Source of the DNA: Streptomyces sp. SID8374
GTDB lineage: Bacteria; Actinomycetota; Actinomycetes; Streptomycetales; Streptomycetaceae
Reading direction: 5' to 3'
DNA length: 64,000 nucleotides
NCBI RefSeq assembly: GCF_009865135.1
Contig: NZ_WWGH01000001.1
Span: forward strand, 2,418,001 to 2,482,000
Each line of letters begins with the position of its first letter. Position 1 is the stretch's first letter. Below the pieces are notes generated by a model. The model was not told where the DNA came from. It was given only the letters and a program-made list of their open reading frames with translations, and did not search any database. The translations under genes and the position numbers were made by a program. This document shows positions 55,237 through 63,357 of the stretch, in pieces.

Positions 55237-55715
55237 CCACCACCTCCCCCACGATCTCCGAGCTGATCGCCCAGGAGCGCCGCCTCACGCTCCCGCACTT
55301 CAGTTACGACGACGCGTTCGCGCTCGGCAGCCTGCTGGTCGCACTGGCCCGGGAGCGGCACGCACCGGTGGCGATCGACATCCGGCGCGGGCCGCAGCAG
55401 CTGTTCCACGCGGCGCTGCCCGGCTCCAGCGCGGACAACGACGCGTGGATCGACCGCAAGCGCAAGGTGGTGGAGCGGTACGGCGAGAGCTCGTACCTGG
55501 TCGGCACCCGGTTCCGCGCGAAGGGCACCACGTTCGAGGAGTCGTCCCGCCTGGACCCAGACACGTACGCGGCGCACGGCGGTTCGTTCCCGATCGCGGT
55601 GGAGGGCGCGGGCGTGATCGGCACGGTGACGGTGTCGGGGCTGCCGCAGGCGGAGGACCACGCGATGGTGGTCGAGGCGCTGGAGCAGTTCGCGGCGACG
55701 CTGGGGACCGGCTGA
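55233..55715 (+). CDS. UPF0303 / HbpS-like heme-degrading-domain protein
   Basis: 160 residues, ATG at 55233 overlapping the upstream stop by 4 bp. Pattern: LTLPHFSYDDAFALGSLLVALARERHAPVAIDIRR, LFHAALPGSSADNDAWIDRKRKVVERYGESSYLVG, GSFPIAVEGAGVIGTVTVSGLPQAEDHAMVVEAL. The family (UPF0303, related to HbpS/GlcG) is small, cytoplasmic and octameric in known cases; HbpS binds heme, but many members have no proven role. In operons with Gfo/Idh dehydrogenases it may assist sugar-acid metabolism. Confidence 0.82.
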   Translation: MTTTSPTISELIAQERRLTLPHFSYDDAFALGSLLVALARERHAPVAIDIRRGPQQLFHAALPGSSADNDAWIDRKRKVVERYGESSYLVGTRFRAKGTTFEESSRLDPDTYAAHGGSFPIAVEGAGVIGTVTVSGLPQAEDHAMVVEALEQFAATLGTG

Positions 55716-55731
55716 GGGACGTATGTACGGG

Positions 55732-55770
55732 GAGGGGGCGCCGTCACGGCACGAGTGACGGCGCCCCCTC
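55732..55770. terminator. Bidirectional terminator
   Basis: GAGGGGGCGCCGTCAC and GTGACGGCGCCCCCTC form a perfect 16-bp stem with a 7-base loop between the convergent genes ending at 55715 and 55786. Confidence 0.93.
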
Positions 55771-55785
55771 ACGTACACGGGAGGC

Positions 55786-56646
55786 TTACGCCCCCTTCAG
55801 CTCCTGCCGCTGCCGGCCGAGCCCCTCCACCTCCAGCTCCACCACGTCCCCCGCCTTGAGGTACGGCTTCGGCTCGGGCTGCCCCATCGCGACCCCGGCG
55901 GGCGTACCGGTGTTGATCACATCGCCCGGGTACAGCGTCATGAAGTGGCTGAGATAGCGGACGACCTCCCCCACCGGGAAGATCTGCTCGGCGGTGGTGC
56001 CGTCCTGCTTCAGCTCGCCGTTGACCCAGAGCCGTAGCCGCAGGCCCTGCGGGTCGGGCACCTCGTCGGCGGTGACGAGCCAGGGGCCCAGCGGGTTGAA
56101 CGTCTCGCAGTTCTTGCCCTTGTCCCAGGTGCCGCCGCGCTCTATCTGGAACTCGCGCTCCGAGACGTCGTGGGCGGTGGCGTACCCGGCGACATGGGCG
56201 AGCCCTTCCTCGGCGGAGCCCAGGTAGCGGGCGGTGCGCCCGATGACGACGGCGAGCTCCACCTCCCAGTCCGTCTTCCGGCTGCCGCGCGGCACGAGCA
56301 CGGTGTCCTCGGGCCCGACGACGGTGTCGGGGGCCTTGAAGAACAGGATCGGCTCGTCCGGGATGGCCGCCCCGGTCTCGGCGGCGTGGTCGTGGTAGTT
56401 CAGCCCGATGCACACGATCTTGCCGATGCGCCCCAGCGGCGGCCCGATGCGCAGCCCCGCCGGGTCGAGGGCGGGCAGCACACCGGGGGCGTCGGCGGCC
56501 ACCCGTACCCGGGCGAGGGCGGAGGCGTCGGCGAGCAGTTCGCCGTCGATGTCGGGTACGAGCCCCGACAGATCACGCAGAGTCCCGTCGCGGTCGAGAA
56601 GCGCGGGACGCTCGGCGCCCGCCGTACCGACTCGAAGCAGCTTCAA
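55786..56646 (-). CDS. Fumarylacetoacetate hydrolase-family protein
   Basis: 286 residues from a TTG at 56646, chosen because AGGAG stands 8 bases upstream and the protein then begins MKLLRVG, typical of the family. A longer frame to 56721 lacks a ribosome site. Domain motifs: KIVCIGLNYHDHAAETG, PDEPILFFKAPDTVVGPEDTVLVPRGSRKTDWEVELAVVIGR (metal-binding Glu pair), TAHDVSEREFQ, and YPGDVINTGTPAGVAMGQ. Members hydrolyse or decarboxylate 2,4-diketo acids and related compounds (for example 2,4-diketo-3-deoxy-sugar acids). Convergent with the oxidoreductase operon; sugar-acid breakdown would fit both. Confidence 0.9.
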   Translation of the reverse strand: MKLLRVGTAGAERPALLDRDGTLRDLSGLVPDIDGELLADASALARVRVAADAPGVLPALDPAGLRIGPPLGRIGKIVCIGLNYHDHAAETGAAIPDEPILFFKAPDTVVGPEDTVLVPRGSRKTDWEVELAVVIGRTARYLGSAEEGLAHVAGYATAHDVSEREFQIERGGTWDKGKNCETFNPLGPWLVTADEVPDPQGLRLRLWVNGELKQDGTTAEQIFPVGEVVRYLSHFMTLYPGDVINTGTPAGVAMGQPEPKPYLKAGDVVELEVEGLGRQRQELKGA

Positions 56647-56783
56647 CGGTCCAACTCCTCTTGTTCGAGGTGGGGCCCCTCGGCGGGTTGCGGCCGACGA
56701 AGGGCTTGGCTGATCCTCCAAGAGTTGCGATCACTCCGCAAGACCTCGTTCACACACTGGACCGGCGCACTCGCCTGGTCCGA

Positions 56784-57554
56784 TTACGCCGCTTTGGCCA
56801 TGGCGCCGCCGGTCACGGGCACGTCCCGGTAGAGCCAGGCCCGCTCCAGGGCGGTCCAGGTGGTCGTGGTGATGACGTAGAGGGCGGCGGCCAGGGGCAC
56901 GACGGCGACGGTGATCAGGGTGGCGAACGAGAGCAGCGGCATCATCTTCGCCATCGCCCCCATACCGGGCACGGCCTGCCCGTCGGGCCCCGTGGCGGGG
57001 ACCACCGGATTGGCGGCCAGCTGCCGCTTGGTGCGCCCGTAGTTGAAGGTGGCCACAGCGGCGACGATCGCGAAGAGCCCCAGGTAGACCCACCCCTGTC
57101 CACCCAACATCCCACCGCTCGCGAGGGCGTCGTGCCAGCGCCCGCCGAGCGGGGCGCCAAGGAGGTCGTGGCTGAGCAGCGCGTTGGGCTCGCCGCCGAT
57201 GGAGCCGCTGGAGAACAGGTGGTAGAGCAGGAAGAACGCGGGCATCTGGAGCAGACTCGGCAGGCAGCCGGAGAGCGGCGAGACCTTCTCGGCGGCGTGC
57301 AGCTCCATGATCGCCTTCTGCATCCGCTCGGGGTTCTTCCCGTGCTTCTTCCGCAACTCGGCGATCTGCGGCTGGAGCCGGGTCCGGGCCTTCTGCCCCC
57401 GCGCGGCGGCCCGCGAGAGGGGGTGGACGGCGAACCGGACGAGTGCGGTGAACAGGATGATCGCGGCGGCGGTGGACGCGCCGTGGAACAGCGGCTGGAG
57501 CAGATCGGCGAAGGAGCCGACCAGGCTGGCGAAAGCGGACATGAAGGCGGACAT
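56784..57554 (-). CDS. YidC/Oxa1-family membrane protein insertase, short form
   Basis: 256 residues, ATG at 57554 with GGAGGG upstream. Five hydrophobic segments; the first carries the conserved Arg (AAIILFTALVRFAVHPL), followed by the cytoplasmic basic/coiled hairpin (RTRLQPQIAELRKKHGKNPERMQKAIMELHAAEKV) and SGCLPSLLQMPAFFLLYHLF. It lacks the large periplasmic domain of Gram-negative YidC, as expected. Main actinobacterial YidC genes lie near oriC with rpmH-rnpA; this copy is elsewhere and so looks like a second insertase. It follows a DUF6412-like gene in the same direction. Confidence 0.9.
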   Translation of the reverse strand: MSAFMSAFASLVGSFADLLQPLFHGASTAAAIILFTALVRFAVHPLSRAAARGQKARTRLQPQIAELRKKHGKNPERMQKAIMELHAAEKVSPLSGCLPSLLQMPAFFLLYHLFSSGSIGGEPNALLSHDLLGAPLGGRWHDALASGGMLGGQGWVYLGLFAIVAAVATFNYGRTKRQLAANPVVPATGPDGQAVPGMGAMAKMMPLLSFATLITVAVVPLAAALYVITTTTWTALERAWLYRDVPVTGGAMAKAA

Positions 57555-57664
57555 GGGTGAGCCCTCCGGGGGTCTCGTCGTGCCGGGAGTGGGACGTACG
57601 CATGCGGTACGCGGCAGGACGACGGCCGGTGCGGGGCGCTACGGGTTCGACGTGCGGAAGTGCC

Positions 57665-58000
57665 CTACGCGGCGGCGGCCGTCAGGAGGGCGTGCCCGGG
57701 GGCTCGGGGCCTGGTGCGGCCTCGGGCATCGGGGTCGCGCTGGGGCAGGAAGGCGGTCCGCTTCTCCCGGTCCCTGATCGCCGTACGGACCCGGGTGCGG
57801 GGCACCGGGGGCGCGCAGCGGGCGCTGATGACGGAGCAGGCGAGGAGCGCGGAGCCGGCCGCGGCGGTGGCGGCGAGCGCGACGGCGGCGGAGAGGCTGC
57901 CGCCCTCGGCGAGGAGGATCTCGGTGAGGAACAGGACCAGCAGGCCGGCGGGCCGGAGGAGCCGGGCGAAGGCGCCGCGCAGCCGGTTGGCGTCACGCAT
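57665..58000 (-). CDS. Small membrane protein upstream of the insertase (DUF6412-like)
   Basis: 111 residues, ATG at 58000 with GGAGACG upstream. Two hydrophobic segments (LLRPAGLLVLFLTEILLAEGG; LSAAVALAATAAAGSALLACSVIS) and a basic, Pro/Arg-rich tail. Small proteins of this shape usually precede the second YidC gene in streptomycetes. Function unknown; it may be a substrate or partner of the insertase. Confidence 0.7.
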   Translation of the reverse strand: MRDANRLRGAFARLLRPAGLLVLFLTEILLAEGGSLSAAVALAATAAAGSALLACSVISARCAPPVPRTRVRTAIRDREKRTAFLPQRDPDARGRTRPRAPGHALLTAAAA

Positions 58001-58096
58001 GGGGCGTCTCCTTCCGTGCTCCGTGCAGGCGGGTCCTGGCACTCCTTTCGTTATACACGATGATCGGCCGGGCTCATCCGCCTCCGGGGCTCCGGC

Positions 58097-59017
58097 TCAC
58101 CGGGGACGCATGGCGGTGAGCTTCCCCCAGACGACGAGCCGGTAGCGGGAGCTGAACTCGGGGGTGCAGGTGGTGAGGGTCAGGTAGTAGCCGGGCTCGC
58201 TGTACCCGACGGACGTGGTGATGTCGGAGCGGGGCACGGGCGCGATGACCCCGCTGTCGGAGGGCGCGGTCCGGGCGAGGCTCTTGTCGACGGTGTACGT
58301 GTGGACGGCGTCCCGGGTCTCGACGGTGATCCGGTCACCACGCCGCAGCCGGTCGAGGCGCCGGAAGGGCTCGCCGTGGGTGTTGCGGTGCCCGGCGAGC
58401 GCGAAGTTCCCGGCCTGCCCGGCCTGGGCGGTGCGGGTGTAGTGCCCGACGTACCCCCGGTCGAGGACGCCGCCTTTGCTGGTGCCCTCGGCGACGGGGG
58501 CGGTGAGCCCGATACGGGGGATGCGGAGGACGGCGTAGGCCTGGTCCCAGCGGGGGGTGGCGGGGGTGTCCGACGGTTCGGCCCCGCGGGCGGTGCCGGA
58601 ACCTACGGCGGCGGAGGAGGAAGAGGGCTGGGGCTGAGGCACCACGGGGTCGCCGGCCGGCTCGCCGCTCGGGACCACCGGTGGCGGCGGACCCCACTCC
58701 CGCTGAAGGGCCTGGACGGTACGCCCGGCCTCCTGACGGGCCTCACGGTTGGTCCACCAGAGCTGATGGACAACAAGGAGAAGAAGAAGCAGACCGAAGG
58801 TGACGGCCATCTCGGCGAAGCCCCAGAGCCCACGCGCGAGAAGGTCGCGCCGTCGGCGACCGGCCCGCGGGCCCGGCTTCCGGGACACGGCACGACGTAC
58901 CGAGGCGGGCATCGCGCCGCATGGCGCACCACGTACGGATGCCGACACCGCACCGCGTAAGGGTGCCGGCCCCCGATCGCGCTTCCGTGCCCGTCCCCGA
59001 TTCCGCACGGCGGGCAC
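58097..59017 (-). CDS. srtE: Class E sortase
   Basis: 306 residues from the GTG at 59017; an ATG at 58912 would remove 35 basic residues. After an Arg-rich cytoplasmic tail, one helix (MAVTFGLLLLLLVVHQLWW), a Pro/Ser linker, and the sortase barrel: AYAVLRIPRIGLTAPVAEGTS, GNFALAGHRNTHGEPFRRLDRL (catalytic His), YLTLTTCTPEFSSRYRLVVWG (catalytic Cys and Arg). Class E sortases of Streptomyces anchor LAXTG proteins such as chaplins and are needed for aerial growth. A LAXTG protein is encoded 6 kb away (51343-52476). Confidence 0.9.
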   Translation of the reverse strand: MPAVRNRGRARKRDRGPAPLRGAVSASVRGAPCGAMPASVRRAVSRKPGPRAGRRRRDLLARGLWGFAEMAVTFGLLLLLLVVHQLWWTNREARQEAGRTVQALQREWGPPPPVVPSGEPAGDPVVPQPQPSSSSAAVGSGTARGAEPSDTPATPRWDQAYAVLRIPRIGLTAPVAEGTSKGGVLDRGYVGHYTRTAQAGQAGNFALAGHRNTHGEPFRRLDRLRRGDRITVETRDAVHTYTVDKSLARTAPSDSGVIAPVPRSDITTSVGYSEPGYYLTLTTCTPEFSSRYRLVVWGKLTAMRPR

Positions 59018-59172
59018 GATAGAACCAACGTACGGAACTCTCCATACCCACCACCGGATTCCACTCCTCCCGCAGACACCCCCCGCCGTCGGATCCCGCT
59101 GACGCCCCCACTCCGGGACCGGCTTCCGACCTCTCCTCCCGACGGCCGCTGTCCGGCAGTACCGTGTGATCC

Positions 59173-60180
59173 ATGCGCCCCGACACGCCTGCCGACCACA
59201 CCACCGAAGCCGAGCGCCTGCTGCGCACCGCGGCGCAGTACCCCGAGGACCAGGAACCGCTGGTCCTCCAGGCCGCGGCCCATCTGGAACTCGCCGGTGA
59301 CCGTTCCCGCGCGAGCACGCTCTACGACGACCTGCTGGCCGCCCCCGAGTCCACCGTCGAGAACCCGCACCTGATCAAGGCCCTGAAGGCGTCGAACCTC
59401 TGGGAGTACGGGCACGAGGCCGAGGCCCGCGCGATCATCGAGGGCATCCGCGCCGCGGGCCCGCTGGACGCGGCGACCTGGCAGGTCGCCGCCGAGACTC
59501 TGGAGGCGCACGACGAGCTGGAGTCGGCGCACGACTTCTTCTCGACCGCGCTGACGCTGCTGCTGGCCCCCGGCGAGGAGGTCCCGTACGCGACGCAGTC
59601 CCTGCTGACCGGCCGCCACCGGGTGCGCAGGCTGATGGGCCTGGACCACGACACCTGGGACGAGCTGGCCGGCGCGCTGCACACGGCCCCGGTCCCGCTG
59701 GACGAGCTCCACGACCCGAAGCGCGTGTGGTCGCTGGGCTCCTCGGACCCGGTGGAGCTGAAGGCGGAGATCACCCGCCTGCGCGCGGAGCTGGGCACGT
59801 ACCGCACGGCGCTGTCGCGCCCGTTCCCGGTGGCGGTGCTGCACTGGCCCGAGCAGGAACTCCGCGAACTCCTGACAACGTACCCGGAGTTGACGGACGA
59901 GTACGTGGACCGGGAGACCCACCTGTCCCGCCTGGAGGCGTCCCTGCGCGACCTACAGGCGACGGGCACCCCGAACCTGGGCATCGTCAAGGGCACGGTC
60001 CCGTCGTACGAGGCCTTCGCCGCCTCGGAAGCCGCCTCCCCGTCCGGCCCGGGCCTGCTCCCCCAATACGCCACCACCCTCGCCGCCCGAGGCCGAGCCA
60101 CCCCCTGGCCCCCGTCCCGCACGGCTGCCTGCTGGTGCGGGTCGGGGGAGGCTTATGGGGGGTGCCACGGGGGCGGGTGA
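59173..60180 (+). CDS. TPR-like protein with C-terminal SEC-C zinc motif
   Basis: 335 residues, ATG at 59173. The first ~170 residues are TPR-like helices (EAERLLRTAAQYPEDQEPLVLQAAAHLELAGDRSRA; FFSTALTLLLAPGEE). The middle has a coiled segment (ELKAEITRLRAELGTYRTAL) and the C-terminus is a short zinc motif of SEC-C type (CWCGSGEAYGGCHG). SEC-C motifs occur on SecA and many unrelated bacterial proteins as metal-binding tails. Conserved in streptomycetes; no enzyme motif seen and function unknown. Confidence 0.82.
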   Translation: MRPDTPADHTTEAERLLRTAAQYPEDQEPLVLQAAAHLELAGDRSRASTLYDDLLAAPESTVENPHLIKALKASNLWEYGHEAEARAIIEGIRAAGPLDAATWQVAAETLEAHDELESAHDFFSTALTLLLAPGEEVPYATQSLLTGRHRVRRLMGLDHDTWDELAGALHTAPVPLDELHDPKRVWSLGSSDPVELKAEITRLRAELGTYRTALSRPFPVAVLHWPEQELRELLTTYPELTDEYVDRETHLSRLEASLRDLQATGTPNLGIVKGTVPSYEAFAASEAASPSGPGLLPQYATTLAARGRATPWPPSRTAACWCGSGEAYGGCHGGG

Positions 60181-60472
60181 ACGCCTCCCCCAGAGGGCCT
60201 CCCGACTCGCCTGGGCAACGCGGCGAAAGGCCGAATGTGAGGTAATCCTCCACTTCAGGGGGCACCGCAGTAGCAGGAGCCTCTTTCAGCGACGCCCAGC
60301 AATCTAGACTGGTGCTTTCTCGCTGACCGCACTCGCGGTCAGTTGTACATGCCCGCCTCGGTGGACTTGCCGGGATCTTCGCACCCAGAGATGGACTCGC
60401 TAACGTGTTCGAGTCCAATCTGCCGCGAGTGCACCGAGCGCGCGGCGGGCAGTGCGCACGTATGGAGGACAC
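60181..60472. other. Intergenic junction before the restriction-modification island
   Basis: 292 bp with no gene recognised. The sequence becomes less GC-rich and less repetitive here, marking the edge of the island. It contains a perfect hairpin CTGACCGC-ACTC-GCGGTCAG (60323-60342), without a T-run, and the methyltransferase promoter. No integrase, tRNA or attachment-site pair was seen. Confidence 0.5.
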
Positions 60473-61753
60473 ATGGCGGACCTGCAGGCTGTCGAAATCT
60501 GCGCGGGTGCGGGCGGACAGGCTCTAGGGCTGGAACGCGCTGGATTCGAGCACGCGCTGGCCGTCGAACTCGACCCGCAGGCCGCCGCCACTCTGAAGGA
60601 GAACCGGCCGCAGTGGGACGTGAAGGTCGGCGATGTCGCCAACCCCGGCGTCTGGGAACCGGCCGATTTCCGGGAGGTCGACTTGATCGCTGGAGGCGTT
60701 CCCTGCCCCCCCTTCACCATCGCCGGAAAGCAGCTGGGGGCGACGGATGAGCGAGACCTCTTCGCGTGGGCAGTCAAACTCGCAGAGCGAGTTCGGCCGA
60801 AGGCACTCCTCCTGGAGAACGTCCGCGGGCTGAGCGCGAACCGCTTCGCCGCCTACCGGCAGAACGTCCTCGATTCCCTGCAGAACGCGGGCTACTCCGC
60901 GCAGTGGAAGCTTCTCCACGCTGCCGACTACGGCGTGCCGCAGCTCCGCCCCCGCTTCGTGCTCGTAGCGATGCTGCCGGAGTACGCCGAATTCTTCAGT
61001 TGGCCAGAGCCCCATGGGGAAGAGCGCACGACCGTCGGGGAAGCCCTGTACGGCATGATGGCCGCGAAGGGCTGGGAAGGCGCCGAGGCCTGGGCGGCCA
61101 AAGCGGACCAGATCGCTCCCACGGTCGTCGGCGGATCGAAGAAGCACGGCGGCGCGGACCTCGGGCCGACGCGCGCGAAGGCGGCCTGGGCGAAGCTCGG
61201 CGTGGACGCGCTCGGAATCGCCAACGACGGCGATGTGCCCGGGCCGGGCTGGGAGCCTGCCGATGCGAAGCCCGGACCGAAGCTCACAGTCGAGATGGTC
61301 GCCCGCATCCAAGGGTGGAAGCCCGAAGACAAGTGGGTCTTCACAGGCAAGAAGACCAGCAGGTACCGCCAGGTGGGCAATGCCTTCCCGCCGCCCGTCG
61401 CCGAGGCGGTCGGAGAGTCGATCGCCCGTGCCCTCCGGCAGGAGGGCACACCCACGAAGCTGGTGGAGGCCACCGAGGTCATTCACGACCCCGTCTACAA
61501 GCTGCTCCGCGGCATGGAGCGCCCCATTGGCGTGGAGCAGATCATCGGCCGTCTGGAGAAGACCGGACAGCGCATGTCGGAACCTGAGGTCGAACGCCAC
61601 ATCGCCCACTTGGAGCGGGACTTCGTAATCGAGAGGATCAAGCGCTCCAGCGGCTCCCTGGGCTACACCCTCGGAGAATTCAAAGCGTTCACCGGACAGG
61701 AGGAGCACGAGCGGCATGAGCTGTTCTCCCTGAACCAGGCGAAGATCAGCTGA
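60473..61753 (+). CDS. DNA (cytosine-5) methyltransferase of the NaeI-type system
   Basis: 426 residues, ATG at 60473 preceded by GGAGG. C5-MTase motifs: I AVEICAGAGGQALGLERAG, II region AVELDPQAAATL, IV catalytic Cys78 in GGVPCPPFTIAGKQLG, VI LLENVRGLSANR, VIII PQLRPRFVLVAM, X RYRQVGNAFPPPVAEAVG. The target-recognition region lies about 190-285. About 90 residues follow motif X (LLRGMERPIGVEQIIGRLEKTGQRM...) and look like a winged-helix domain. With a NaeI-like endonuclease next to it, the likely target is GCCGGC, protecting host DNA. It is convergent with the Vsr gene. Confidence 0.92.
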   Translation: MADLQAVEICAGAGGQALGLERAGFEHALAVELDPQAAATLKENRPQWDVKVGDVANPGVWEPADFREVDLIAGGVPCPPFTIAGKQLGATDERDLFAWAVKLAERVRPKALLLENVRGLSANRFAAYRQNVLDSLQNAGYSAQWKLLHAADYGVPQLRPRFVLVAMLPEYAEFFSWPEPHGEERTTVGEALYGMMAAKGWEGAEAWAAKADQIAPTVVGGSKKHGGADLGPTRAKAAWAKLGVDALGIANDGDVPGPGWEPADAKPGPKLTVEMVARIQGWKPEDKWVFTGKKTSRYRQVGNAFPPPVAEAVGESIARALRQEGTPTKLVEATEVIHDPVYKLLRGMERPIGVEQIIGRLEKTGQRMSEPEVERHIAHLERDFVIERIKRSSGSLGYTLGEFKAFTGQEEHERHELFSLNQAKIS

Positions 61754-61789
61754 GAGCGCCGACCGGCCGTATGCCTGGCAGTTCGGCGG

Positions 61790-62293
61790 TCACGGATCCT
61801 GCCGTGGGCGGTCGGGAGCCCCGGCTTCCCGCCGCCGGGCGGTCACCGCCTCGACAACGGTCTTAGCGCATGCCACGGGGTCGAGGTGCTCCCAGAAGCG
61901 GAGCACGAGCCACCCCGCATCGGCCAGGCGCTGGTCCGTCTCCCGGTCGCGCTGGACGTTCCCGCCGATCTTGTCCTCCCAGTACGGCCGGTTCGTCTTC
62001 GGCATGACGAAGTGGTCGGGACAGCCGTGCCAGAAGCAGCCGTCGATGAAGACAGCGACCTTGGCCGGGCGGAAGACCATGTCGGCGGTACGCCGCATCT
62101 TGGGGAGGGGCTTGGCCGCCACCCGGTAGCGCAGGCCGACGGCGTGGACGAGGGAGCGGAGGAGCAGCTCGGGCGCAGTGTCGCGACTGCGGTTGCCGAG
62201 CATGCTCCGGCGGTTCGCAGCCGAGGACGCCCACGAGCCTTCCGGCGGTGTCCACGGCTTCGCCGACTGCTCTGACTTTGCTTGATCGTTCAT
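61790..62293 (-). CDS. vsr: Very short patch repair (Vsr) endonuclease
   Basis: 167 residues. Vsr signature: RSRDTAPELLLRSLVHAVGLRYRV, DMVFRPAKVAVFIDGCFWHGCPDHF (catalytic Asp, His and zinc Cys), YWEDKIGGNVQRDRETDQRLADAGWLVLRFWEHL. Vsr nicks at T:G mismatches formed when 5-methylcytosine deaminates, so it repairs damage caused by the neighbouring methyltransferase. Its ATG overlaps the stop of the endonuclease gene by 4 bp (62290-62293), so the two are co-translated. Confidence 0.95.
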   Translation of the reverse strand: MNDQAKSEQSAKPWTPPEGSWASSAANRRSMLGNRSRDTAPELLLRSLVHAVGLRYRVAAKPLPKMRRTADMVFRPAKVAVFIDGCFWHGCPDHFVMPKTNRPYWEDKIGGNVQRDRETDQRLADAGWLVLRFWEHLDPVACAKTVVEAVTARRREAGAPDRPRQDP

Positions 62294-63243
62294 ATCTCCG
62301 GCAGTCTCGGTACTGCTTCCTCCGGGTCCCCAGGACTCGCCAAGACCCAGTCCCGGCCGTCCAGCTCCACTCTCGGCGCTCCCGCGTGGTGCGGGCGGGC
62401 GGCCGCGAGGCGGGCACTCACAGATTCTCCAGGCCCTGGGACGGGCAGACCCAGCGCGCGGGCGATGCGGCCGTGGCTCGAGTAGTGGCCCAGAATCACG
62501 ATGCCCCGCGGTTGGAGCCTTGAACGCGAGCCGCCGTTGTAGCGGACGCGCTTCATGTAGTCCTCCTGCATAGCCACCGTAGCAACGACCGTGCGGCTGA
62601 CCCGGCGGCCATGCGCGCGCAGGAAGAGCTCGTCCACCCGGCGCTGTCCGCTCTTGTGGGAAAAGATCGCTTCGATGTCGGCGTCAGAGAGCCGCAGCAG
62701 CATGTTCTCCTGTAAGGGCGCGTCCCGGTACAGCCAGCGCACAGCGCCCCGGCCCATCGCGCTGAGGGTCTTCTTCGCGTCGCGGTTGCCCCCGCTGTTG
62801 AGCCGTTCAGGCAGAGCGCGCACGAGTCCGGCCGTCCACCGGGACTGCTCGTCGCTGGCCCACACGACGAGCAGCAGGTGGTTGAGGGCCTCCGGAGGGA
62901 TCATCCACCCGCCCAAGGTCTGCGAGTACTTGCAGTCGACGTCCGACCCGGCGATCGAGTAGTCCATGCTGGCGCCGTCAGCGAAGCCGAACTCACGCTG
63001 GAGATTGATCTCGATGAGGGTGCCCAGATGCGCCTTCTCGGTCTTGTAGAGCTGGTCCCAGCGGAAGCGGCCGGTGTGCTGCCCGTCCAACAGCATGTCC
63101 ATGCTGCGCCGGATGGCGCCGGCGAAGCGGCTGCCGTCCCGGTCCGCACCGAGGACCGTCTGGGCGACGGCGTCCAATTCCGGATCACCGGGCCCGTCCA
63201 CAAGCCACAAGGTCGTCTGCACTCCTACTGCTTCACCGTCCAC
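62290..63243 (-). CDS. NaeI-family type IIE restriction endonuclease
   Basis: 317 residues from the GTG at 63243. It aligns by eye along its whole length with NaeI of Lechevalieria/Nocardia (remembered sequence): YKTEKAHLGTLIEINLQREF, DYSIAGSDVDCKYS, GGWMIPPEALNHLLLVVWASD, RVDELFLRAHGRRVSRTVVATVAMQEDYMKRVR, GIVILGHY. Catalytic residues Glu78, Asp94, Asp103 and Lys105 keep NaeI spacing (Glu70, Asp86, Asp95, Lys97). The C-terminal half matches the CAP-like effector domain, so two GCCGGC sites should be needed for cleavage. The Leu that in NaeI, when changed to Lys, gives topoisomerase activity is Leu here. Confidence 0.93.
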   Translation of the reverse strand: MDGEAVGVQTTLWLVDGPGDPELDAVAQTVLGADRDGSRFAGAIRRSMDMLLDGQHTGRFRWDQLYKTEKAHLGTLIEINLQREFGFADGASMDYSIAGSDVDCKYSQTLGGWMIPPEALNHLLLVVWASDEQSRWTAGLVRALPERLNSGGNRDAKKTLSAMGRGAVRWLYRDAPLQENMLLRLSDADIEAIFSHKSGQRRVDELFLRAHGRRVSRTVVATVAMQEDYMKRVRYNGGSRSRLQPRGIVILGHYSSHGRIARALGLPVPGPGESVSARLAAARPHHAGAPRVELDGRDWVLASPGDPEEAVPRLPEI

Positions 63244-63357
63244 GGCGGGACTCTATCCGGCTGGGGGAGAATACGGGGAGTCCGCCAACCGCGGTACACC
63301 CACCGGGGAGCTGCGGTTTTCGTGCCCCGATCGCGGAAGCGGCCCTGTCCACCAGGG

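Noticed and set aside
62290..63243. NaeI-like protein as a topoisomerase/recombinase
   Set aside because: The residue whose change to Lys confers that activity in NaeI is Leu here, and all nuclease residues are intact.
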